Assembly: GCA_028875955.1 (NCBI GenBank)
Contig: JAGWTX010000126.1
Coordinates: forward strand, 1-7,044
Source of the DNA: Bacteroidota bacterium
GTDB lineage: Bacteria > Bacteroidota > Bacteroidia > Chitinophagales > Chitinophagaceae
Length of the DNA stretch: 7,044 nucleotides
Reading direction: 5' to 3'
Within the stretch, counting starts at the first letter, position 1. Each line of letters starts with the position of its first letter. The position numbers and the translations under genes are program-made. The notes under the pieces were generated by a model, which did no database searches, was not told where the DNA came from, and saw nothing but the letters and a program-made list of their open reading frames with translations. Shown one piece after another: positions 1 through 5,269 of this stretch.

Positions 1-1648
1 GTCTTGGTGCAGGCATACATTCATACATGGCATCCAGGATATGTAAACGGCCTTTCCGCGCCTGTTCCAATGCTTCCATCATCACTTCCATGCTCAGGCC
101 ATCCACTTTGATATCCATCTGAACACCGCAGATACCATCGCGGGTTCCGGTAACCTTGAAGTCCATATCACCCAGATGATCTTCATCACCCAGTATATCC
201 GTCAAAATCGCATATTTTCCATCTTCCCGGGTGATCAGACCCATTGCCACACCGCTTACATGTTTGGGGATGGGCACACCCGCATCCATCAGGGCCAGAG
301 AACCGGCACAAACAGTTGCCATGGATGAAGACCCATTGCTTTCCAGGATATCACTCACGATCCGGACAGTATAGGCATATTCGTTTCCGGGCATCATCTG
401 TTTCAGACTGCGCATGGCCAGGTTTCCATGTCCCACTTCCCTTCTGCCCACACCGCGCATCATTTTCACTTCGCCGGTGGAGAATGGTGGAAAGTTATAA
501 TGCAGGATGAATTTGCTGTATTCAGATTTTGCAGCGGTTTCAGCCAGCAATTCGTCTAACTTGGTACCAAAGGTTACCGTTGTCAGGGATTGTGTTTCGC
601 CACGGGTAAACAGGGCAGATCCATGCGGAGTGGGCAAAGGCTCCACTTCCATCGCCAAAGGACGAACCTGATCCAGCTGACGGCCGTCGAGACGGATCCT
701 GTCGTCCAGCATCATGTTTCTAACCACTTCCCATTTCAGGTCTTCGTAATATTTCTTGGCCAGTTTCTTATCCAGATCGGTGGCTTCTTCACCCAGACTT
801 TCGATAATGGCGTCTTTCAGGGCTGCATAGGCTTCTGTGCGCTCATTTTTGGAAGAACCCTTTCTCGAAATCTCATACACTTTGTCTTTTGCAAAAGCAA
901 TCACTTTTTCTCTGATCGCTTCATCCTGTGGGGGCTTCTTATAATCCCTTACGGCGGTAATTCCTTTTTTGGCTCTCAATTCAGCCTGTGCCCTGATCTG
1001 TATGCGGATGGCATCATGTGCCAGTTGCAAGGCTTTTACAAGATCCGCTTCCGCACATTCTTTTGCCTCCCCTTCCACCATCATCAGGTTCTTCTCGGTT
1101 GCAGCGATCAGGAATTCCAGATCTGAAGCTTTTAACTGGTCACGGGTCGGGTTTACGACAAATTGGCCATCAACACGGGCAATTCTTACCTCACTGATGA
1201 TTTCTTTAATAGGAATATCCGAAACAGCCAGGGCAGCCGATGCTGCCAGACAGGCCAGGGAATCCGGTAACACTTCCGCATCACTGGATACCAGGCTGAC
1301 CAGCACCTGGACATCGCAGAGATAATCTTCCGGGAAAAGCGGACGCAATGCTCGGTCGATCAGACGGCTGGTGAGGATCTCATAATCATTCAAACGGGCC
1401 TCTCTTTTGAAAAAAGACCCGGGTATACGTCCTGCTGATGCAAATTTTTCTTGATAATCAACACTTAAAGGGAAGAAATCCTGTCCTTCTTTGGGTTCCT
1501 TATTGGCTACTACAGTAGCCAGTATGATACAATTGCCCTGGCGAACGGTAACAGCACCATCTGCCTGACGGGCAAGTTTTCCGGTTTCGATGAACACCTC
1601 ACGGCCTCCACCCAAATCGAAACTTACACTGATTGGTTGTGATAACAT
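1..1648 (-). CDS. pnp: Polynucleotide phosphorylase (PNPase), 3' end cut by the window edge
   Basis: PNPase is a phosphate-dependent 3'-5' exoribonuclease that degrades RNA to nucleoside diphosphates; it is a cytoplasmic trimer and often a degradosome partner. The frame stays open for 549 codons from ATG at 1646-1648 (protein begins MLSQPISVSFDLGGGREVF) to the left edge, with no frameshift in the segments I translated. Landmarks in order: first RNase PH domain with the RNA-gripping loop GSFFKREARLNDYE (FF at about residues 79-80); the helical linker around residues 220-310; second RNase PH domain with RGETQSLTTVTFGT, the phosphate-binding ESNGSSSM loop (Ser440-442), and DILGDEDHLGDMDF, whose Asp488 and Asp494 match the catalytic Asp pair of E. 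coli PNPase. The frame ends at YECMPAPR, so the KH and S1 RNA-binding domains, about 150 residues, lie outside the window. The gene follows rpsO in the same direction, as in many bacteria. No Shine-Dalgarno sequence precedes the start. Confidence 0.97.
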   Translation of the reverse strand, partial: MLSQPISVSFDLGGGREVFIETGKLARQADGAVTVRQGNCIILATVVANKEPKEGQDFFPLSVDYQEKFASAGRIPGSFFKREARLNDYEILTSRLIDRALRPLFPEDYLCDVQVLVSLVSSDAEVLPDSLACLAASAALAVSDIPIKEIISEVRIARVDGQFVVNPTRDQLKASDLEFLIAATEKNLMMVEGEAKECAEADLVKALQLAHDAIRIQIRAQAELRAKKGITAVRDYKKPPQDEAIREKVIAFAKDKVYEISRKGSSKNERTEAYAALKDAIIESLGEEATDLDKKLAKKYYEDLKWEVVRNMMLDDRIRLDGRQLDQVRPLAMEVEPLPTPHGSALFTRGETQSLTTVTFGTKLDELLAETAAKSEYSKFILHYNFPPFSTGEVKMMRGVGRREVGHGNLAMRSLKQMMPGNEYAYTVRIVSDILESNGSSSMATVCAGSLALMDAGVPIPKHVSGVAMGLITREDGKYAILTDILGDEDHLGDMDFKVTGTRDGICGVQMDIKVDGLSMEVMMEALEQARKGRLHILDAMYECMPAPR

Positions 1649-1755
1649 AAACTGATTTTGTAATTCGGAATACGAAAAATAGGTAGGAATTGCCAGCTGA
1701 TTCGTAGCCAAATGTTAATAAATGGCGAAACAAAAACAGGTATGAACTGAAATGA

Positions 1756-1793
1756 CTATTCCCAACCGCATGTAATCTGCCAGTTGGGAATAG
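1756..1793 (-). terminator. Perfect 11-bp inverted repeat between rpsO and pnp (attenuator or processing hairpin)
   Basis: CTATTCCCAAC (1756-1766) is perfectly complementary to GTTGGGAATAG (1783-1793). The stem can extend inward past a 1x2 internal loop by GCA/TGC (1768-1770 with 1778-1780), leaving a 7-nt apical loop. In the minus-strand transcript it starts about 20 nt after the rpsO stop and is followed by a U-rich but interrupted tail (TCATTTCAG, then CTGTTTTTGTTT further on). The position fits a partial terminator or an mRNA-processing hairpin that separates rpsO from pnp. In E. coli the same junction carries the rpsO terminator and an RNase III site in the pnp leader. The repeat is directly visible; its role is inferred. 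The lack of an immediate T-run argues against a strong intrinsic terminator. Confidence 0.5.
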
Positions 1794-1812
1794 CACTTGT
1801 CATACCGACTCA

Positions 1813-2085
1813 TTATTTTCTCAGACCTAACTTTTCGATCAAAGCACGGTAACCCTGGAGGTTGTGCTTTTGCATGTAGGCTAATAAACGCTTACGTTTA
1901 CCTACCATCTGCATCAAACCACGTTGAGTGGAATGGTCGTGTTTGTTGGCTTGTAAATGCTTGGAAATGTGTGAAATACGTTCAGTCAGCAAAGCCACCT
2001 GGGCTTCGATTGAACCTGTGTTAGTGGCTTTTCCACCAAATTCAGCAAAAATATTTGCTTTTTTCTCAATTGTTAAATAAGGCAT
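1813..2085 (-). CDS. rpsO: 30S ribosomal protein S15
   Basis: S15 is a primary 16S rRNA-binding protein of the small-subunit platform and takes part in subunit bridging. The 90-residue product is the normal S15 length (89 in E. coli). It shows the family's features: the N-terminal helix region (MPYLTIEKKANIFAEFG), the NTGSIEAQVALLTERISHISKHL segment, the rRNA-binding HDHSTQRGL block around residues 49-57, and the basic C-terminal helix with VGKRKRLLAYMQ and YRALIEKLGLRK. The start ATG at 2083-2085 follows an A/T-rich leader with no Shine-Dalgarno sequence, which is normal for Bacteroidota. A perfect -7 promoter element lies about 55 bp upstream. pnp follows in the same direction after 164 bp that include a hairpin, so the two are probably at least partly co-transcribed. 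S15 represses its own mRNA in several bacteria; no recognisable pseudoknot could be assigned here. Confidence 0.97.
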   Translation of the reverse strand: MPYLTIEKKANIFAEFGGKATNTGSIEAQVALLTERISHISKHLQANKHDHSTQRGLMQMVGKRKRLLAYMQKHNLQGYRALIEKLGLRK

Positions 2086-2140
2086 TTCAAAATGTTTAAA
2101 AAAGACTCCGGTTTGTTTTCTTTTATTTTTTTATCGGCTG

Positions 2141-2170
2141 CAAAGGTAGGATAATAAATCAGAAATCTAA
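2141..2170 (-). promoter_or_regulatory. Bacteroidota-type promoter of rpsO
   Basis: On the minus strand TACCTTTG (2148 down to 2141), followed by CA, is a perfect match to the Bacteroidota -7 consensus TAnnTTTG. A weak -33 candidate, TTAG (2170-2167), sits 18 nt upstream where TTTG is expected. Transcription would begin near 2136, giving an A-rich leader of about 50 nt before the rpsO ATG. The -7 match is clear and well placed; the -33 match is poor. Confidence 0.6.
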
Positions 2171-2209
2171 GGTTTCGATAAGGAATTTTAGTACCTAAAA
2201 ACCCTATTT

Positions 2210-2257
2210 CCGGCAGTTTTCGGATTCCGGGAAAGCGATGGTACGGGCAACTGCCGG
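2210..2257. repeat. Perfect 9-bp inverted repeat in the rpsO/rnz divergent intergenic region
   Basis: CCGGCAGTT (2210-2218) and AACTGCCGG (2249-2257) are perfect reverse complements separated by 30 nt; the interval contains a smaller TTCC-G-GGAA palindrome (about 2226-2234). The repeat lies upstream of the rpsO promoter and about 95 bp before the rnz start, in the 266-bp gap between the two divergent genes. Neither side has a proper T-run, so an ordinary terminator is unlikely. It could be a structured rnz leader, an operator shared by both genes, or a remnant element. Otherwise this gap shows only the rpsO promoter and leader, with no ORF that I believe. Confidence 0.45.
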
Positions 2258-2351
2258 TTTACCGTTAAAATTTCAGGAATGAATGTAAGGGCTGAATGGT
2301 TTATTTAGTAATGTTGTAAGGAAACATTTTCACCAAATTTTTTCCCCTATC

Positions 2352-3260
2352 ATGTTTGGTATCACCATTTTGGGCAATAATTCGGCTATTCCGGCCTATG
2401 ACAGGCACCCGACTGCACAGGTGGTGACTTTGAACGACCAGCTTTTCCTTTTTGATTGCGGGGAAGGCACCCAGATGCAGATAACCCGTTACCGGATCAG
2501 AAGGAGCAAGATTCATTATATTTTTATCTCCCATTTACACGGGGATCATTATTTTGGCCTGATCGGTCTTTTAACCAGTATGGGATTGCTGGGGAGAACC
2601 CAACCCCTTCATTTGTTTGCGCCTGCTGAATTGGATACCATCCTGCAGCTGCAATTGAAAGTGGCCGCCACCGAACTCCCTTTTTCCATCGCCTTTCATC
2701 CCCTGCCTGAAGCGGGTGTATTGGTGGATACCCCTAAATTCAGCGTGGAATGTTTTCCCACCGAACACAGGATACCCTGCTGGGGATTCATCGTAAGGGA
2801 AAAATTAAAACCCCGCAAGATCGATAAGGAAAAGATCCAGCAGTATGCTGTTCCGGCAGCTTTTTATGAAAGATTGAAAAACGGTGACGATTATGAAAGC
2901 CGGACCGGTGAAATCGTCCGGAATGAGTGGGTTACCTATGCCAACAGATCACCCAGAAGTTATGCCTATTGTGCCGACACACGCTATCATGAACCCATTG
3001 CAAAATATGCAAACGGCGTAACGGTAATGTATCACGAAGCGACCTATCTCTCGGACCTGGCAGACAGGGCCCGGGATAGATTTCATACCACTGCCCAACA
3101 GGCTGCAGCCATTGCCCGGCTGGCTGAAACAAAAAGGCTTTTGATCGGTCATTTCAGCAGCAAGTATGACCAGCTGGATGAATTCCTGGCCGAAGCCGTC
3201 AGTGTTTTTCCAAATGTGGATCTGGCATTGGAAGGGGTTACTTACCGGGTAGGACATTAA
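2352..3260 (+). CDS. rnz: Ribonuclease Z (tRNA 3' endonuclease)
   Basis: RNase Z is a zinc-dependent metallo-beta-lactamase-fold endonuclease that removes the 3' trailer of precursor tRNAs; it acts in the cytoplasm as a dimer. The 302-residue product has the usual length of the short form (RNase Z-S). Visible motifs in order: N-terminal strand ITILGNNSAIPA; LFDCGEGTQMQ around residues 34-43; the metal-binding HLHGDH box (His61, His63, Asp65, His66); His139 in PTEHRIPCWGF; an inserted exosite arm at about residues 150-185 (KLKPRKIDKEKIQQY then AFYERLKNGDD); YCADTRY with metal ligand Asp209; HEATY; His245 in FHTTAQQAA; and metal ligand His267 in IGHFSS. All expected catalytic ligands are present. 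The start ATG has no Shine-Dalgarno sequence and follows TTTTTCCCCTATC. The gene is divergent from rpsO and convergent with the esterase gene, so it is probably transcribed alone. No convincing promoter was found. Confidence 0.96.
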   Translation: MFGITILGNNSAIPAYDRHPTAQVVTLNDQLFLFDCGEGTQMQITRYRIRRSKIHYIFISHLHGDHYFGLIGLLTSMGLLGRTQPLHLFAPAELDTILQLQLKVAATELPFSIAFHPLPEAGVLVDTPKFSVECFPTEHRIPCWGFIVREKLKPRKIDKEKIQQYAVPAAFYERLKNGDDYESRTGEIVRNEWVTYANRSPRSYAYCADTRYHEPIAKYANGVTVMYHEATYLSDLADRARDRFHTTAQQAAAIARLAETKRLLIGHFSSKYDQLDEFLAEAVSVFPNVDLALEGVTYRVGH

Positions 3261-3323
3261 GGGTTCCTGGATCTTCGGGAAACGCATACCCGCATAATTG
3301 GTAAAGTGTAACACCTGGAAATC

Positions 3324-4457
3324 CTATAAAAGCATCCTCCATCTGTAAAAGGATTCAAATTCCTGTTTCCAATAGCTCTCCTTATGTTGTCCCAGTGGGT
3401 TGATCACCTGACGGATGATATAGCGCTGTTTTTGCTTGAGGATGTTTCCCAGTTTTTCCATGTCAGGCACCATGTCTGTACTTTCCCGGGATCCGGCATA
3501 CAGATAAAATTTGGGCTGGGTTGGCGTATTGAATTTCTCCGCAACGTTACATATTTCTGGCGCTATCCACAAGGAAGGTGAAAAAGCCGCAGCGGTACCG
3601 AATACATCCGGATATTGAAACACAGCATACAAACTGATCAATCCTCCCATACTGCTTCCGGCAATGGATGTGTTTTCAGGCCCTTTCAGGGTTCTGAATT
3701 TCGAATCGATATAAGGTTTCAGGGTTTTCACCAGGAAAGCAACATAGGCATCCCCTTCGCCCTTGCCATATTTCTCATTGTCGAAGGGATTGTATTCTGT
3801 CATTCTTGTATTCCCGCCATGATCAATACCCACCACGATGCAGGGTTTATTGAGTTTTTGCTGCAGGGTATCCAGGCATTCGTCAATGCCCCATTCCCCA
3901 AATGCGGCTGTCTGCTCATTGAAAAGGTTCTGGCCATCCTGCATATAAATGACCGGATATTTTTCCGAGGATAATGCATAGTTTTTGGGAAGGTAAATCC
4001 AGATTCTCCGGGTGCGTTGTAACTGTGGCATCTGAAACGCAGTATCCAAAATGCGTACCTGCGGACTGGCCGTGTACTTTTTGGGCACTTCGGGATAATT
4101 GTCTTTCCAGCCTGCAATTGTGTATTCCTGGGATACGTCTCCGTTTACCTCAAGGATCCTGTCGGCAATATCCCTTCCATCTGCCGTGGTTTCAATTTTA
4201 TCCTGCGATCCCCTGGTAAATTTGAAAGCGTAGGTACCGGATGCCATGTTTTTCAAAACCAGGCTTTTCCGGGAACCGCCAAAGGGTTTGAGCTTATAAT
4301 TTTCGTCATGCGGATTCCAGTTATTGAAATTACCGGAAACATAGATATCATCATTTTTTTGTGTAGCCACATCCGTTACCACAAGTCGCACGGAAAATTG
4401 CGACATCGAAATCTTGGATGCCAATAAAAAACAGGATAGAATCAGTAAGATTTTCAT
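3324..4457 (-). CDS. Secreted alpha/beta-hydrolase esterase with N-terminal carbohydrate-binding-like domain
   Basis: The 377-residue protein is likely a periplasmic or exported serine esterase of the putative esterase family (esterase D / enterochelin-esterase-like, Pfam Esterase). I start it at ATG 4455-4457 because MKILLILSCFLLASKISMS|Q is a good signal peptide, while extending upstream needs a TTG codon and adds five residues ahead of that signal. Residues about 21-117 resemble an immunoglobulin-like E-set/CBM48 or CBM20 module (IYVSGNFNNWNP at 38-49, then GTYAFKFTRG). The catalytic domain follows: IWIYLPKNY, YPVIYMQDGQNLFN (167-180), IVVGIDHGG, and the nucleophile elbow IAGSSMGG with probable catalytic Ser269. 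AGSRES (Glu325) and GQHKESYW (His358) are candidates for the rest of the triad. The substrate is unknown: an acylated polysaccharide, a feruloyl or siderophore ester are all possible. It lies downstream of a lolA-type gene but beyond a terminator, so it is probably its own unit. Confidence 0.87.
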   Translation of the reverse strand: MKILLILSCFLLASKISMSQFSVRLVVTDVATQKNDDIYVSGNFNNWNPHDENYKLKPFGGSRKSLVLKNMASGTYAFKFTRGSQDKIETTADGRDIADRILEVNGDVSQEYTIAGWKDNYPEVPKKYTASPQVRILDTAFQMPQLQRTRRIWIYLPKNYALSSEKYPVIYMQDGQNLFNEQTAAFGEWGIDECLDTLQQKLNKPCIVVGIDHGGNTRMTEYNPFDNEKYGKGEGDAYVAFLVKTLKPYIDSKFRTLKGPENTSIAGSSMGGLISLYAVFQYPDVFGTAAAFSPSLWIAPEICNVAEKFNTPTQPKFYLYAGSRESTDMVPDMEKLGNILKQKQRYIIRQVINPLGQHKESYWKQEFESFYRWRMLL

Positions 4458-4469
4458 GGTATGAATGTA

Positions 4470-4477
4470 CAAACTGA
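4470..4477 (-). promoter_or_regulatory. Possible -7 element for the esterase gene
   Basis: Minus-strand TCAGTTTG matches the Bacteroidota TAnnTTTG element at all but the second position and ends 12 bp before the esterase ATG. It lies just beyond the T-run of the lolA terminator, where a separate promoter would be needed. No -33 match is seen at the right spacing, and the implied leader would be only a few nucleotides long. This is a weak call. Confidence 0.25.
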
Positions 4478-4480
4478 TGC

Positions 4481-4511
4481 ATAAAAAAACCGGGTTTGTA
4501 AAGTCCGGTTT
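4481..4511 (-). terminator. Rho-independent terminator after the lolA-type gene
   Basis: In the minus-strand transcript AAACCGG (4511-4505) pairs perfectly with CCGGTTT (4493-4487) across an 11-nt loop, and the descending stem runs straight into seven T residues (4490s down to 4483, CCGGTTTTTTTAT). It begins about 22 nt after the lolA stop codon and ends about 25 nt before the esterase start. A G/C core followed by an uninterrupted T-run is the classic intrinsic-terminator shape, so lolA and the esterase are probably separate units with some read-through possible. Confidence 0.75.
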
Positions 4512-4533
4512 GTTAAATTTCGCTGGCGTATCC

Positions 4534-5163
4534 TTAATCCAGGATCTCTACATCCCTGGGATATTTGCTCTTATTAAACACAAATTTGCTTTCCGCTACG
4601 GTTGCATTCAGGTTGAGACCGGACATTTTCACTTCTGTAATATTGTTGCTTTTATCCAGGATCCTGGCTTTGGAAAAAGTGTTTTTTGCCTTATCGATAT
4701 AGAGATTGACCTTTTGAAAATTTTTCCGGTTATCGATGGGTTTCAATTCGATCTCGTAATAAGCACCCTTGGATGAAACCAGTTTATAGGTAAAATCATT
4801 GTCATAGGCACCCGACAATAATTTCTGGGGACTGAGGGTCTGGCTGCTTTCTTCCACCGGTGATTTGGTGATGGTTTTATCGCCATCATACCGATATACG
4901 TCGTGTCCGTCACAAATAATTTCTGATTTTCCTTGTTTGAGGAAATATTTATCGCCTTTCATCTGGAGGGAAAGACTTTGTGTACCGGTTGGTTTGCCTT
5001 TGCTGGTAAATGAGTTCAGTATGCAATTGGCAGTGATGCCTTTGGCTGATTTTACCTTGGCACCCACGGCATCCAACACTTTTTTTGCAGCAGGATCGTT
5101 TTGCGCCATTACCACACCGGAAAAACACAGGATCAATAAACAGCAAGCGTATAATTTCTTCAT
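4534..5163 (-). CDS. lolA: LolA-family outer-membrane lipoprotein carrier protein
   Basis: LolA is the periplasmic chaperone that takes lipoproteins released from the inner membrane by the Lol ABC transporter and carries them to the outer membrane. The 209-residue product is of typical size. It starts with a clear signal peptide (MKKLYACCLLILCFSGVVMA|Q, predicted cleavage after residue 20), followed by a helix (DPAAKKVLDAVGAKVKSAKG) and an antiparallel beta-rich body: CILNSFTSKG, SLSLQMKGDKYFL, EIICDGHDVYRYDGDKTIT (81-99), TYKLVSSKGAYYEIELKP, KVNLYIDKAKNTFSKARI, ITEVKMSGLNLN and a closing SKFVFNKSKYP. The dipped DG..VYRYD hairpin and the D-K-x-x-x-x-F pattern near 157-163 are typical of the LolA/LppC barrel fold. 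The Cys residues near the N-terminus fall inside the signal peptide and do not form a lipobox. It lies directly downstream of ftsK, an arrangement also seen in Enterobacteria, which supports the name. It has its own promoter candidate and a terminator. Confidence 0.88.
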   Translation of the reverse strand: MKKLYACCLLILCFSGVVMAQNDPAAKKVLDAVGAKVKSAKGITANCILNSFTSKGKPTGTQSLSLQMKGDKYFLKQGKSEIICDGHDVYRYDGDKTITKSPVEESSQTLSPQKLLSGAYDNDFTYKLVSSKGAYYEIELKPIDNRKNFQKVNLYIDKAKNTFSKARILDKSNNITEVKMSGLNLNATVAESKFVFNKSKYPRDVEILD

Positions 5164-5183
5164 CAGTATCTAATTATTGGGCG

Positions 5184-5191
5184 CAAATATA
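5184..5191 (-). promoter_or_regulatory. -7 promoter element of the lolA-type gene
   Basis: Minus-strand TATATTTG followed by CGC is a perfect match to the Bacteroidota -7 consensus TAnnTTTG, located 20 bp before the lolA ATG. No -33 TTTG is visible 19 nt upstream. The implied leader is only about 15 nt, short but acceptable for genes that do not rely on a Shine-Dalgarno sequence. Confidence 0.5.
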
Positions 5192-5213
5192 AGTCATACC
5201 CGCCTTTATGACT
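5192..5213. repeat. Small inverted repeat next to the lolA -7 element
   Basis: AGTCAT (5192-5197) and ATGACT (5208-5213) are perfect reverse complements with a 10-nt centre. The repeat fills the spacer immediately upstream of the lolA -7 element, where a dimeric repressor could block RNA polymerase. A 6-bp repeat can arise by chance, so the operator role is speculative. It has no T-run and does not look like an ftsK terminator. Confidence 0.25.
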
Positions 5214-5269
5214 GTCAGTGGGTGTGTAAGTTTAACAGATTGCTCTGGAAATGACAGAAAGCAGACATA

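Noticed and set aside
590..1126. 178-residue open frame on the plus strand
   Set aside because: It lies wholly antisense to pnp, whose product matches PNPase throughout; the translation has no recognisable domain and low-complexity composition typical of a reverse-frame shadow.
1674..1681. Minus-strand TATTTTTC as a separate pnp promoter
   Set aside because: The final G of TAnnTTTG is missing and the nearest TTTG is about 27 nt upstream instead of 19.
2309..2316. TAATGTTG as an rnz promoter -7 element
   Set aside because: One consensus base is wrong and there is no -33 match at the right spacing; such matches are common in AT-rich DNA.
2301..2534. 77-residue minus-strand open frame overlapping the rnz start
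   Set aside because: It is mostly antisense to the conserved N-terminus of RNase Z and has no family features.
4458..4472. Upstream TTG start for the esterase
   Set aside because: It would add five residues (MYIHT) ahead of a well-formed signal peptide that starts at the ATG at 4457.
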